A stretch of DNA of 64,000 bases. It comes from JADJLQ01 sp038251405 (lineage in GTDB: Bacteria; Bacteroidota; Bacteroidia; Chitinophagales; Saprospiraceae). The notes under the pieces are model-generated. The model saw nothing but the letters and a program-made list of their open reading frames with translations, had not been told where the DNA came from and searched no databases. Positions 1-8,893 of the stretch are shown piece by piece. Location of the stretch: NCBI GenBank assembly GCA_038251405.1, contig JBBSBH010000012.1, forward strand, positions 79,060-143,059. The letters are read 5' to 3'. How positions within the stretch are numbered: position 1 is the stretch's first letter; every line of letters begins with the position of its first letter. A program made the translations under genes and the position numbers.

Positions 1-664
1 GATTTTGCTTAATAAAGGCAATGGGGTCAACATTGGCAAAAACTACCCAATACAAATCCAATTCATAGGATACTAAAACTGGATCAGTCTCCTTCATGAA
101 AATATCAAACATATTTGTCTTAGAATCGCCAATTGGGGCAAATTCAAAATTGTGGTTATGATAGCCAAATCGCAGCCCTCTTTTCTTAGCTTCTGCACCC
201 GCTGCATTAAACAAAGCTGCAAATCGTTTTGCATTATCAAGATCATTTCTAAATGGAGGCATGATGAATGGCCAAACAATAAATTTCTGGCCTAAGAACA
301 CAGCATCATCTAAAGCTTTGAGGTACTCATCGGAAAGTTTATTTTCTTTAAAAAATCCAACTGGGTCAACCATTACATGACTACTCAAAACCTTCATCCC
401 CAGGCCATCGGTAAGGTTTTTCAATTCTTTGGCAGGTAATCCATAGAACTTTCCATCATTATAACCCGCTAATTCTACATTTTTATATCCGGCTGCAGCA
501 ATAGCTTTAATACCACCAGTAGCATCTTTTTGAAGTATATCTCTAATGGTATAAATTTGAATTCCAATATTATTTTTCTTACTGGCCTGTAAATCTATAT
601 TGCCAATTAAGGGTGCAGATGCGGCAACTGCAATACTATTTTTTACGAAGTCTCTTCTTTTCAT
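1..664 (-). CDS. Sugar phosphate isomerase/epimerase (xylose-isomerase-like TIM barrel), partial
   Basis: The reading frame is open to the window edge, so about 221 N-terminal residues are present and the C-terminus is missing. It starts MKRRDFVKNS followed by a small-residue hydrophobic stretch, a Tat-like export signal typical of Bacteroidota sugar isomerase relatives. Barrel signatures are visible: GIQIYTIRD at the first strand, a GYHNHNFEF segment at about residues 169-177 and YELDLYWV near 200, which in this family carry metal- and substrate-binding His, Glu and Asp residues. The likely role is epimerisation or isomerisation of a sugar or inositol derivative outside the cytoplasm. The exact substrate cannot be read from sequence. 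It is transcribed away from metF, which lies upstream on the same strand after a 117-bp gap. Confidence 0.85.
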   Translation of the reverse strand, partial: MKRRDFVKNSIAVAASAPLIGNIDLQASKKNNIGIQIYTIRDILQKDATGGIKAIAAAGYKNVELAGYNDGKFYGLPAKELKNLTDGLGMKVLSSHVMVDPVGFFKENKLSDEYLKALDDAVFLGQKFIVWPFIMPPFRNDLDNAKRFAALFNAAGAEAKKRGLRFGYHNHNFEFAPIGDSKTNMFDIFMKETDPVLVSYELDLYWVVFANVDPIAFIKQN

Positions 665-781
665 ATTATTCTACTTTTTTTGATTGTATAATCCACGAAG
701 TTATACTAAATTAGGTTGTTCATGCAATCGATTGAAAAATTTAACCCAATTTTTACTAGATCACATTTTTCCAGGAAAGAT

Positions 782-1738
782 CTAAAATATAGTAGTGGCT
801 ATTTTCCTGGTAGTCTCACTATCTCCCATAGTATAGAAGTGAAGTGAAGGTACATTGGCAGCTTTGAGTTCCTTTCCCTGCATTACGGCCCATTCTACTC
901 CTATTTGCTTTACCGCCTCGGTTGATTTAGCGGCTTCTACTTCTCTGACCAGTTCCGCTGGTAAATTGATATAAAATGCTGCTGGAATAGAAGTCAACTG
1001 GCTTTTTCTGGTCAATGGTTTAAGGCCAGGAACTATTGGAACTGTTATTCCATGATCTCTGCAAAGTTTTACAAAATCAAAATACTTCTTATTATCAAAA
1101 AACATCTGAGTCACTATATACTCACCACCGGCTTCTATTTTTTGTTTGAGGTATTGTATATCGCTTTCCATATTAGGAGCTTCAAAGTGTTTCTCCGGAT
1201 AACCCGCGACTCCTATGCAAAAATTAGATTTGGCACCTTCTTTTATATCAGCATCGATATATTTCCCAGCATTCATTGATTTGATTTGACTGATCAGGTC
1301 CAATGCATAATAATGCCCACCATGCTCTGGGATGAATTTCCCTTCAAATTTTCTTGCATCTCCTCTCAATGCCAGCACATTATTTATTTTAGCATAAGCC
1401 ATATCGATCAAAGCATCCTCAGTCTCTTCCCTGGTAAACCCACCACACAACATATGAGGCACCGTATCTACTCCGTAACGGTTTTGGATCGCTTGTGAAA
1501 TGACTACTGTTCCGGGTCTTTTACGCATAGAGATTTTCTCGAAAAAGCCCTCATCCGTTTTTTTATAAATAAAATCTTCTCTATGATAGGTGACATCTAT
1601 GAAGGGTGGTCGAAATTCCATCAATGGATCTAATATATTGAAGATGGAATCTATACTACCGCCTTTCAATGGAGGTAAGACTTCGAAAGAAATTAGGGTA
1701 TTGCCGTTGGCACGCGAGAAGTATTCAGTTACTTTCAT
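782..1738 (-). CDS. metF: Methylenetetrahydrofolate reductase (MetF)
   Basis: This is a 318-residue cytoplasmic TIM-barrel flavoprotein that reduces 5,10-methylene-THF to 5-methyl-THF for methionine synthesis. The FEVLPP motif holds the catalytic Glu (residue 19). ALRGD near residues 123-127 is the conserved FAD/folate-binding loop, and the VTQMFFD strand and PIVPGLKPL strand are family hallmarks. Length matches the roughly 300-residue bacterial form with no regulatory domain. The start is supported by a TAnnTTTG -7 element 22 nt upstream on the same strand. No methionine synthase gene is adjacent. Confidence 0.96.
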   Translation of the reverse strand: MKVTEYFSRANGNTLISFEVLPPLKGGSIDSIFNILDPLMEFRPPFIDVTYHREDFIYKKTDEGFFEKISMRKRPGTVVISQAIQNRYGVDTVPHMLCGGFTREETEDALIDMAYAKINNVLALRGDARKFEGKFIPEHGGHYYALDLISQIKSMNAGKYIDADIKEGAKSNFCIGVAGYPEKHFEAPNMESDIQYLKQKIEAGGEYIVTQMFFDNKKYFDFVKLCRDHGITVPIVPGLKPLTRKSQLTSIPAAFYINLPAELVREVEAAKSTEAVKQIGVEWAVMQGKELKAANVPSLHFYTMGDSETTRKIATTIF

Positions 1739-1760
1739 TACTATTTAAAAAATTGAGGTG

Positions 1761-1768
1761 CAAATATA
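1761..1768 (-). promoter_or_regulatory. Bacteroidota -7 promoter element for metF
   Basis: On the minus strand the octamer reads TATATTTG, an exact fit to the Bacteroidota -7 consensus TAnnTTTG. It lies 22 nt before the metF start codon. No clear -33 TTG is visible. Confidence 0.55.
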
Positions 1769-1780
1769 GAATGATTGCCT

Positions 1781-2320
1781 CTATTTATTCACAGCATTCA
1801 TAGCCACCCGCAAACGAAGATTTGTATTGGCAGGATTAAAATTTCTCAACTTTATCTTTAATTTCAAATTAAATTTTTCACCGGTAAAGATATCGGACCC
1901 ATCTACAAGTGTAGGAAATAATTGTAAAGAATTGGCGGAGACCAAAGGCACCGGCTCCAGATATCCGATTTCGACTTCATTTATAAAATTAGGCTTGCTT
2001 GCTAATAAGGAGATTTTTTCTACTTTGATAAAATCAAATTGATTAAAATCATCATTTAAACGAATAGAGCCAGGTCTGATATTCATGATCGCCGCGGCTG
2101 ATACATTGAAAGTAGATAATAATTGATTGAAATTAGTAGGGATATTCTGAATAAGAAAAGAATAAGTTTCCACTGTATTTAGCCCACCGGGTACATTCAT
2201 CAATTGGTCATATTCCATTTTAAACAGTACCTGACCATCATTTTTATGACACCCCGAAATCGAAATAGCCAGTATTAAAACAATGAATAAGGAAGGTAAG
2301 AGCCTTGGTATGCGGTACAT
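1781..2320 (-). CDS. Putative lipoprotein of unknown function
   Basis: A 179-residue protein that I do not recognise. It has a basic n-region, a hydrophobic core and a lipobox SISGC at about residues 20-24, so it should be processed by signal peptidase II and anchored in the outer or inner membrane. The mature part is beta-rich with no catalytic motif, and a repeated pattern of hydrophobic strands suggests an immunoglobulin-like or adhesin-like fold. It follows the Gfo/Idh/MocA gene by 15 bp on the same strand, so the two are probably co-transcribed. Confidence 0.8.
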   Translation of the reverse strand: MYRIPRLLPSLFIVLILAISISGCHKNDGQVLFKMEYDQLMNVPGGLNTVETYSFLIQNIPTNFNQLLSTFNVSAAAIMNIRPGSIRLNDDFNQFDFIKVEKISLLASKPNFINEVEIGYLEPVPLVSANSLQLFPTLVDGSDIFTGEKFNLKLKIKLRNFNPANTNLRLRVAMNAVNK

Positions 2321-2335
2321 TAAAGTATAAAACGA

Positions 2336-3739
2336 TTATTTCTTAAGTTTCATATTCACTGGATCCCAGTTTATGATTTTGTTTTTAAAATAGCTTTCAT
2401 TTGCAGCGAGGCAAGGAGCTGCAGCCCGGAAGCCAAATGTAGCATCTTCAATATTAGGTTTGTTGTTCCGAATCGTTTCAAAGAAATTATTAAAATGATT
2501 TACATGAGCATTATGTCCTTCCGGATTGGTAAATTCTATTCCTTCCTTTGTCGGCCTTTTTTTATCATCAGCAGACCATTTAGCGTTATAGGCAGTCATC
2601 ATCCTATCCTGCATTTCCTGAGGGAATGTAAATAAAGAATCATACCCTCCCATCCCGGGAGCTTTTGCCATCAGGCTATGACTTACTTTTAATCCATTTC
2701 CAGTCTTATTCATTACCCCTTCGCTACCGATAAATTTTACACTGCTTGATCCGCCGGCACCACTCACAAAGTTCACCCGTAATGTCACTTGAAAGGCAGG
2801 AGATGTAGCTGTGGCAGGATAATCCAATAAAGTAGTCATGACATCAGGTACATCGCGACCATCCTTCCAATAACACAATTGACCGGAAGATAAAATCCTG
2901 GAAGGCCCTTTGGACTCGGTTACGAAGTGAATACCCGTGACTAAATGCACATAAAGATCACCTGATACCCCAGTTCCAAAATCCCGGTAATTGCGCCATC
3001 GAAAAAGTTTTTTTGGATCATACGCTGGCTTTTTATTCATAATACTTACATAGGTATCCCAATCTACCGTTGAAGTAGATTGATCATCGGGTATGGTGTA
3101 CTGCCACGCACCTATGGCATCCTGCCGATCATTAGTAGCTTCGATGCAATTAAGTTGGCCTAAAATGCCTGATTGATAAATCTCCTTAGCTTTAGCATAA
3201 TCTATTCCACTGATGCCCTGGCTACCTATTTGGAGCACTTTACCAGATGCTTTCTGAGCATTAATCACTCCATGGCCCTGGTCAAATTTATGAACCATTG
3301 GCTTTTCACAGTACACATGCTTCCCGGCTTTTAATGCATCAGTGGTGATCCTGCTGTGCCAAAGGTCACAGGTAGCAATAATCACCGCATCAATATCTTT
3401 TCTCTGTAGTAATTCTCTATAGTCACGGCTAGTGTATAAATCATTACCATATACTTCTTTCATGCGCGTGAGCCTCCCAGTATAAAGATCACAGGCACCA
3501 GCTATTTCAGTTCCAGGAACTTTCAAGGCTGATCTCAGGTCAGAATTTCCCTGAATACCACAGCCTATTACCCCCAGCCGAATAGTATCACCTGCAGAGT
3601 ATTTCAATTCAAATGGAAGTACTTGTTTTTCGTAGTATTCTTCTGCAAAGGCTGATGTGGCGAATGGCGATGTAACGGCTACCGAACCTATGCTGAGTTG
3701 TTTTAAGAAATTCCTCCTTGATTTTCTATTCATTTTCAT
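2336..3739 (-). CDS. Gfo/Idh/MocA family oxidoreductase, Tat-exported
   Basis: A 467-residue NAD(P)-dependent sugar or polyol oxidoreductase. The start is set at the Met-Lys-Met before NRKSRRNFLKQLS, a twin-arginine signal ending near SAFA; the frame extends 20 residues further upstream, but that extension looks non-coding. The Rossmann motif GVIGCGIQGNSD lies near residue 55, and CEKPMVHKF carries the Lys-Pro characteristic of the family. The C-terminal alpha/beta domain contains the substrate-binding region. Periplasmic GFO/IDH/MocA proteins are common in Bacteroidota glycan catabolism. The adjacent lipoprotein gene and the sugar isomerase at the window start fit a carbohydrate role. Substrate unknown. 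Confidence 0.9.
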   Translation of the reverse strand: MKMNRKSRRNFLKQLSIGSVAVTSPFATSAFAEEYYEKQVLPFELKYSAGDTIRLGVIGCGIQGNSDLRSALKVPGTEIAGACDLYTGRLTRMKEVYGNDLYTSRDYRELLQRKDIDAVIIATCDLWHSRITTDALKAGKHVYCEKPMVHKFDQGHGVINAQKASGKVLQIGSQGISGIDYAKAKEIYQSGILGQLNCIEATNDRQDAIGAWQYTIPDDQSTSTVDWDTYVSIMNKKPAYDPKKLFRWRNYRDFGTGVSGDLYVHLVTGIHFVTESKGPSRILSSGQLCYWKDGRDVPDVMTTLLDYPATATSPAFQVTLRVNFVSGAGGSSSVKFIGSEGVMNKTGNGLKVSHSLMAKAPGMGGYDSLFTFPQEMQDRMMTAYNAKWSADDKKRPTKEGIEFTNPEGHNAHVNHFNNFFETIRNNKPNIEDATFGFRAAAPCLAANESYFKNKIINWDPVNMKLKK

Positions 3740-4148
3740 GATCTTAAAATTTTGATGCGATGAATATAGTAAATAGTATTCAGAGTTTTTCCCATACATT
3801 TTGTTGGATTAGGCTTGTAAGTATATAATATTTGCAGATATAGATTTGATCCCTTGTAAACAGGTAGACATTTTTAGAATTATTCTGAATTGAATGGTCA
3901 ATTTCTTGAAATCAAAGGCGTGCGTAATGGTAATATGATCCATCCTGCTTCCAATCCAAAATTATTAAACTAAGCATTTTCCAATGGAATGTATTGGCTT
4001 TAAAAAATCAGATGCACGGATCATATATTCACCCTGCACCGCCTTGCACTACAGGGTGACCAGATAAAATTTGAAAATCGTGAAGGAGAAGGGCGATTTA
4101 ATAAACCTGAAGGATACTTACACCTCTGTAAGAAACTATTAATGCAAT
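3740..4148. other. 409-bp intergenic region without an intact gene
   Basis: No complete gene was found. Between about 3872 and 3973 the plus strand reads as a short protein-like segment (LEIKGVRNGNMIHP followed by ASNPKLLN and a stop) with no start codon, possibly the tail of a decayed gene. Two weak inverted repeats are present: CACCCTG (4030-4036) with CAGGGTG (4052-4058), and CTTACA (4117-4122) with TGTAAG (4127-4132). The second lies just past the end of the outer-membrane protein gene and could be part of its terminator, although no T-run follows it on the minus strand. Confidence 0.4.
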
Positions 4149-6917
4149 TTATCGTTTCTCATTTCCAAAATTGATCTCTATTCCATTTGTTTTCTTGAAT
4201 CCTCTTATAGAATAGGTAAGGCCCAGCATACAATATCTTCCCAATGCATTGGTACGCAATACTTCCTGGTAATTGAGTTGGCTCGAGCGGGTAATCCCTT
4301 TGTTTCGATCCAAAATATCAAAAGCTGAAAATATGCCTCTAAATTTTTGATCCTTGCCAAAGATGCGGGTAATACTCGCTTTCCAAAGGGGTACTCTGAA
4401 AGTATTGGACTGGCCGGATTGATTGTAAGAAATATCATCATATTCTGACTTAAATATCCATTTGGCATTAGGTGTAAAGCTCAATTCTCCAAAAAGGTTA
4501 GTCTCCGAAAATTTTTGATCCAGATTATCCTGAACAGAATAATGTGTGTTACTCTTACTCAGCTTGATTCCTGCCAGTACATCCCATTTTTCCTTCCTAC
4601 GATTTTCTATAGAAAACAATAATGAATTACTTGCTCTGTTAACAGTATTCTCCAATTCGTTTACAAAAAGTATGCCTTGGGATAGCTGCGATCGCAATCT
4701 TATTTTAGTGGTAATTTTTAATGGTCGTATAGGTGTGCCGAATTCAATGCTTCCATTCAAACCTTTTTCATAATCTACATTTACGGGGCGAATAGTTCTC
4801 CTAAATAAGGAGTCTACATCTACCAAATCGGTGATTCTGTTATTAGTATAGGTAGCTCCAATATTGGCAAATAATGAAGTAAAACTAAACTGATCATATA
4901 AAAAGTATGATCCTCGAAAAGCATGCACATAGGAGTGCTTCAGATCCGGGTTTCCAATATAAATGTTTAAAGGATCAGAGTTGTTAACGGTCGGTTGCAA
5001 TTGTTGCAGGGAAGGCTCCTGAATATTGGTATAGTAATTTAAATTAACATGATTTCCCGTCTTAATATCGTATTGAAAATTGGCCTCAGGCAGTAGACGA
5101 TCGTATTTTATTTTAATGGGATTTTCAGCATTGTTGAGCATACCGTTTAATATGGATTGTTGCCAATTAGCTCCGTACGATAGATGATACTTTTCTCTGT
5201 TCTTAATCAATTTCAAGCCAGCCTGATATACTGAATATCCCCGATTATAAGCAGTAGAAAGTAAATTGTTTCTGATTTCCGTAGTCTGGTCAATGATGTC
5301 AAAATAGTCGGTATTCGTATTATTTTTATTCTTGGAAGCAGACCCACTTAATTCTACAAAATTCCTTTTCCCCAATGGTTCGGTATAGGCGATTCTTCCA
5401 TCTATTTGATTGTTTTTGTCATTAAATAGTTGATTTTGAAGAATGGTATCTGTAAATGATATTCCAGTGAGATATTGATTCAGGGCATTGATATTTCCAT
5501 TCCGATCTGCATTACCCATTCTCAAAGTACTATTAAGTGATATTGACCTGCCTGCTTTTTGAAATCTTTTTTGAAGCGTAAGTGTAGTGTTGACGGCAAA
5601 GGAATTTCCAAATGCATCGAAGAGTCTATTACTTTGATTTGCAAGGGCATTTGATGCATTAAATGTAGCGTTGGCTAATCTGCTATTGTAATTATTATTA
5701 CCGAGATTCAATCCACCACGCCAAATCAAATTAATGGATGAGTCCAGTTTTGATTTCAATCTGAAATTGATATTGTGACCCGTATTTCCGCTAACTCTGT
5801 TTTCATTTTCTTTGGTATTGTAAAAACTTTCCGTAAGAATACTTTGTCGTTCAGAATTTCTATCCAACGTATTCTTCATATCGTTCGCCAGGTAACTCAA
5901 ATTGAAATCGGTTTTGGGGCTTACTGTTTTATTTAGATTTAATCCTCCAGCCCATGATCGTTGAATGCCTTGCGTATTTCCTCCACCCATAAACATGCCG
6001 GCGTTATCACTAATTTCAATACGCCCACGGCCTCCTGACATGAACGCTCCTATGCCTCCCATAAAATTCATGTATTCATCCATGGAGAAACTCTGCTCAT
6101 TGATATTATTTCCAAGCCCAATAACGGATAGCCTATTACCGGGTGAAAATCGATTGATATTGAACCTTGCTTTGTATCGATCACTCGTTCCACCGGCAAG
6201 CTCAGCATTACCAAAATAGCCATTTTTTCTATTGGCTTTCAGCTTTAGGTTGATCGTTTTTTCTTCCTGACCATCATCCACGCCGGTGAATTCAGCCATA
6301 TCAGATTTCTTATCAAAAACCTGTACTTTATCTACGGCATCTGCATCCAAATTTTTAGTAGCCATACGGGTATCTTTTCCAAAAAATTCCTTTCCATCTA
6401 CTAATACATTCTGTACATTTTCACCATATGCTTTCACAGATCCATCGCGCTGCACCTCAAGACCCGGTAACTTTTTTAGTAAATCTTCTACCAGTGCACC
6501 GGGTTGTACTTTAAATGCTTTTGTATTGTATTCGACGGTATCTCCTGAAAGCTTCATCATATCATACTCTCCCCGTACTTCAATAGCAGGGAGATCCGAA
6601 GTAATAGGTACTAATCTTATTTCCTCCAAATTGATCGATATATCTACTGTTTTAATGGCCTCCCAAAAAGTCTCGAAACCTAAAAAGGAAACTTGCACCA
6701 AATACGATTTATTCTTTTCAGCTTCCAGTGTGAAGGCGCCTTTACTATTGGTAGTAAAAAAAGTTTGCATCACAGAATCACGGGCAGACAGTAAAAGGAT
6801 CATTGCAGAGGGAAGTGGTTGATCCGCGGTATCCCTTACTATTCCTTTGATCTTCAAACTTTGGGCATTTGCCAAAAGATGAAAGAAAGTAAAGAGCATG
6901 ATAAAAAATTGTTTCAT
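4149..6917 (-). CDS. Outer-membrane beta-barrel protein with carboxypeptidase-regulatory-like and plug domains
   Basis: A 922-residue TonB-receptor-like protein. It has a signal peptide ending ANAQ at about 19, then an immunoglobulin-like carboxypeptidase-regulatory domain (about 20-105, KIKGIVRDTADQPL). Next comes a plug-like region (about 120-215, with LLKKLPGLEV and VLVDGKEFFGKD), then a long barrel of the 'outer membrane beta-barrel family' type found throughout Bacteroidota. It contains a glycine-rich insert (MGGIGAFMSGGRGRI, about 285-300). Unlike SusC it has no partner SusD here; instead it is paired with a GLPGLI gene 41 bp upstream, a common Bacteroidota arrangement. It probably sits in the outer membrane; the transported substrate is unknown. 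Transcription likely starts ahead of the GLPGLI gene. Confidence 0.88.
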   Translation of the reverse strand: MKQFFIMLFTFFHLLANAQSLKIKGIVRDTADQPLPSAMILLLSARDSVMQTFFTTNSKGAFTLEAEKNKSYLVQVSFLGFETFWEAIKTVDISINLEEIRLVPITSDLPAIEVRGEYDMMKLSGDTVEYNTKAFKVQPGALVEDLLKKLPGLEVQRDGSVKAYGENVQNVLVDGKEFFGKDTRMATKNLDADAVDKVQVFDKKSDMAEFTGVDDGQEEKTINLKLKANRKNGYFGNAELAGGTSDRYKARFNINRFSPGNRLSVIGLGNNINEQSFSMDEYMNFMGGIGAFMSGGRGRIEISDNAGMFMGGGNTQGIQRSWAGGLNLNKTVSPKTDFNLSYLANDMKNTLDRNSERQSILTESFYNTKENENRVSGNTGHNINFRLKSKLDSSINLIWRGGLNLGNNNYNSRLANATFNASNALANQSNRLFDAFGNSFAVNTTLTLQKRFQKAGRSISLNSTLRMGNADRNGNINALNQYLTGISFTDTILQNQLFNDKNNQIDGRIAYTEPLGKRNFVELSGSASKNKNNTNTDYFDIIDQTTEIRNNLLSTAYNRGYSVYQAGLKLIKNREKYHLSYGANWQQSILNGMLNNAENPIKIKYDRLLPEANFQYDIKTGNHVNLNYYTNIQEPSLQQLQPTVNNSDPLNIYIGNPDLKHSYVHAFRGSYFLYDQFSFTSLFANIGATYTNNRITDLVDVDSLFRRTIRPVNVDYEKGLNGSIEFGTPIRPLKITTKIRLRSQLSQGILFVNELENTVNRASNSLLFSIENRRKEKWDVLAGIKLSKSNTHYSVQDNLDQKFSETNLFGELSFTPNAKWIFKSEYDDISYNQSGQSNTFRVPLWKASITRIFGKDQKFRGIFSAFDILDRNKGITRSSQLNYQEVLRTNALGRYCMLGLTYSIRGFKKTNGIEINFGNEKR

Positions 6918-6958
6918 TGAAACAAGAATAAAAAGTACTGAATTATTTTTGGAAAAGA

Positions 6959-7711
6959 TTAATTATGCGCGTCTTGTCTTATCATTATTCTCATCGTACC
7001 GCCTTTGCCCATGGTACCGCCCATTTCTTCCATTTTATCTTTCTTTATTTTCTCAAATTCTTCTGGTGTTACTACCTTCCCTTTTGTAGGAATAGTGATT
7101 TCATCCGATTTGAGTTCCCTGATTTCAATCTTGTTGGCCGTAATGATTCTTTGGCCATTGTCTATGTCCACAAGCAAAATAGCTCCAGGTAATCCCGTAT
7201 AACTCTGAGGGCCAAGATTAGCGGGCAATTTGGTAGTAAACCAGGCGACGACCTCATTAGCAGTATCCTGGAGGATTGCTTTTTGACAGGTATAATCGAG
7301 CAAAATTTTTGATTCTCCTGTCATTTTCCACATTCTCTTTGTCATATCGCCTTTTACTAAAAACTGTTTTCCAAAAAACTCCTGAGCGTTTACCATTTTA
7401 GTATTTGCAAGATCATTGTATAAAATGCTTTCAGGGCTTTTTACTACAAATTTCATATCATTTCCACCCTCGTTATTAGATACTTCCAGGTCCGTATTTT
7501 TGTCAGCATTCTTATATAAAGACTCTTTGTCATTAAAAAATAGTGTCTTTTGAACCGAATGGAATTGAGGAATTTTTTTCATCATTTCGGCATCACCGCC
7601 TTGCATGTCTAGTTGCAATTTGATTGCTTCAGAAAAATTGATCACGCCAGAAGACTGACCAAACGCGCATTGAAAACTAAAAACCAATAAGAGAAATAGA
7701 ATTTTTTTCAT
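6959..7711 (-). CDS. GLPGLI family protein
   Basis: A 250-residue exported protein with a signal peptide (MKKILFLLLVFSFQCAFG). The family-naming motif is near residues 166-173, YTGLPGAILL, followed by the usual conserved strand pattern ending EITIPTKGK. GLPGLI proteins are periplasmic or surface proteins of unknown biochemical function, repeatedly found beside outer-membrane beta-barrel proteins, as here. The C-terminus ends in a Met-rich tail (RIMIRQDAHN). A -7 element lies 22 nt upstream, and the triple GGTTAAT operator begins a further 21 bp upstream, so expression probably depends on the two-component system encoded nearby. Confidence 0.88.
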   Translation of the reverse strand: MKKILFLLLVFSFQCAFGQSSGVINFSEAIKLQLDMQGGDAEMMKKIPQFHSVQKTLFFNDKESLYKNADKNTDLEVSNNEGGNDMKFVVKSPESILYNDLANTKMVNAQEFFGKQFLVKGDMTKRMWKMTGESKILLDYTCQKAILQDTANEVVAWFTTKLPANLGPQSYTGLPGAILLVDIDNGQRIITANKIEIRELKSDEITIPTKGKVVTPEEFEKIKKDKMEEMGGTMGKGGTMRIMIRQDAHN

Positions 7712-7733
7712 GTTACATTTTAATTTAATGATG

Positions 7734-7741
7734 CAAAAATA
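7734..7741 (-). promoter_or_regulatory. -7 promoter element for the GLPGLI/beta-barrel operon
   Basis: The minus strand reads TATTTTTG, matching TAnnTTTG. It lies 22 nt before the GLPGLI start codon. The nearest GGTTAAT box starts 21 bp further upstream, in the -33 region where an activator of the OmpR family would contact RNA polymerase. Confidence 0.5.
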
Positions 7742-7762
7742 AGCTGCCTGCTTCTGAATTCA

Positions 7763-7800
7763 GGTTAATCAAACTGGATGCAAGGTTAATTAAGGTTAAT
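7763..7800 (+). promoter_or_regulatory. Triple GGTTAAT operator, copy 1
   Basis: GGTTAAT occurs at 7763-7769, 7784-7790 and 7794-7800, starts spaced by 21 and 10 bp (about two and one helical turns). It sits between the divergent GLPGLI and nucleoside hydrolase genes. A second copy with identical spacing lies at 8816-8853, and 25 bases (7778-7802 and 8831-8855) are identical. Direct repeats at helical spacing are typical of OmpR/PhoB-family binding sites; the response regulator encoded at 10375 is the obvious candidate. The binding partner is inferred. Confidence 0.6.
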
Positions 7801-7853
7801 AATATCATTTGAAGATGTATTTTCGCAAATCCGATTTTATAAAAATTCATACC

Positions 7854-8798
7854 ATGAAATATTTAATGCTAATTTTATTGGCTCTACCCTACTCGCTGCA
7901 ATCACAAACTGCCAAGCAAAAAGTCATTTTCGATTGTGATTTAGGGGATGATATAGATGATGCCTATGCACTGGGATTATTATTATGTAATCAGGACAAA
8001 TTTGAAATATTAGGTATTACTACCTGCTATGGCCGTACTGATGATAGAGCTATACTTGCCTGCAAAATCTTATACGAAACAGGTCAATCCCATATTCCTG
8101 TTTACATAGGTCGCAATACATCATCTAAAGACGAAAGAGCCAACTGGTATGCAGACCAGTTTTATTATGCCAAAGGATTTAAAAAGCTCAAAGCTCAATC
8201 AAAACCTGCTGCTGATTTCATTCTTGAAAAATTAAACCAGTATCCTGGAGAAATAATTGTTTTCACTGTAGGCCCGGTTACAAATATGGGCGATATCTTA
8301 ACCAAAGATGCTGGTGCATTAAAAAAAGCCAAAGCAGTATATTCCATGTTTGGATCATTTTATATGAGTTATAATAGTGGTCCCACCCCTGAGCCAGAAT
8401 GGAATGTACGATGCGATGTAGATGCTGCGAAAAAATTTGTCAACTGTGGAGCCAATATCATTTATGCGGGGTTAGATGTCACAGCAATGGTAAAACTGGA
8501 CAAAGCAAAGCGGGATATGATATTTATGCGCCAATCTAATCTCACCAATATACTAACTGGTTTATATACGTTATGGGGGCACGAAACTCCTACTTTATTT
8601 GATCCTGTTGCTATTGGAATGGTTTTATATCCAGCATTGTTTAAGACTAAAAAACTAAGGATAAGCGTGGACGAAAAAGCTAACACTAATGTAGAAGAGA
8701 ATGGCATTCCTAATGCTGAAGTAGGTGTCTATATTAAGACAAATGATTTTTTATCCCGGGTAATGGATAACTATAAACAGCAAAATCTAGAAAAATAA
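7854..8798 (+). CDS. Nucleoside hydrolase (inosine-uridine hydrolase family), exported
   Basis: A 314-residue enzyme that hydrolyses the N-glycosidic bond of nucleosides, releasing base and ribose. The start is set at MKYLMLILLA, which gives a clean signal peptide (cleavage near SLQSQ); an upstream in-frame ATG would disrupt it. The calcium-binding Asp cluster is visible as DCDLGDDIDDA at residues 27-37, in place of the usual DTDPGxDD. TVGPVTNMG at about 133-141 is the second family motif, and FDPVA at about 241-245 supplies the late metal-ligand Asp. It is flanked on both sides by GGTTAAT operators, which suggests it shares control with the neighbouring two-component and GLPGLI genes. Confidence 0.88.
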   Translation: MKYLMLILLALPYSLQSQTAKQKVIFDCDLGDDIDDAYALGLLLCNQDKFEILGITTCYGRTDDRAILACKILYETGQSHIPVYIGRNTSSKDERANWYADQFYYAKGFKKLKAQSKPAADFILEKLNQYPGEIIVFTVGPVTNMGDILTKDAGALKKAKAVYSMFGSFYMSYNSGPTPEPEWNVRCDVDAAKKFVNCGANIIYAGLDVTAMVKLDKAKRDMIFMRQSNLTNILTGLYTLWGHETPTLFDPVAIGMVLYPALFKTKKLRISVDEKANTNVEENGIPNAEVGVYIKTNDFLSRVMDNYKQQNLEK

Positions 8799-8815
8799 TC
8801 GACTCTTGATACTAA

Positions 8816-8853
8816 GGTTAACCAACAACAATGCAAGGTTAATTAAGGTTAAT
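8816..8853 (+). promoter_or_regulatory. Triple GGTTAA(T/C) operator, copy 2
   Basis: Boxes GGTTAAC (8816), GGTTAAT (8837) and GGTTAAT (8847) repeat the 21 + 10 bp spacing of copy 1. The last box ends 28 bp before the -7 element of the histidine kinase gene, consistent with autoregulation by the two-component system. Confidence 0.6.
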
Positions 8854-8881
8854 AAAGAATAACAACTACTTAGAATAGAAG

Positions 8882-8889
8882 TAATTTTG
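8882..8889 (+). promoter_or_regulatory. -7 promoter element for the histidine kinase/response regulator operon
   Basis: TAATTTTG fits TAnnTTTG and ends only 4 nt before the GTG start codon at 8894. If used, transcription would start at or next to the start codon, giving a leaderless or nearly leaderless mRNA. Confidence 0.45.
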
Positions 8890-8893
8890 TAGG

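Noticed and set aside
3740..4148. tRNA or small RNA gene in the gap
   Set aside because: No T-loop/acceptor pairing or other recognisable RNA structure found on reading both strands.
6286..6822. 178-residue ORF on the plus strand inside the beta-barrel gene
   Set aside because: Antisense to a clear coding region with domain structure; Ser-rich composition typical of a shadow frame.
4149..7711. SusCD polysaccharide utilisation locus
   Set aside because: The barrel protein lacks a SusD partner and the neighbour is a GLPGLI protein.
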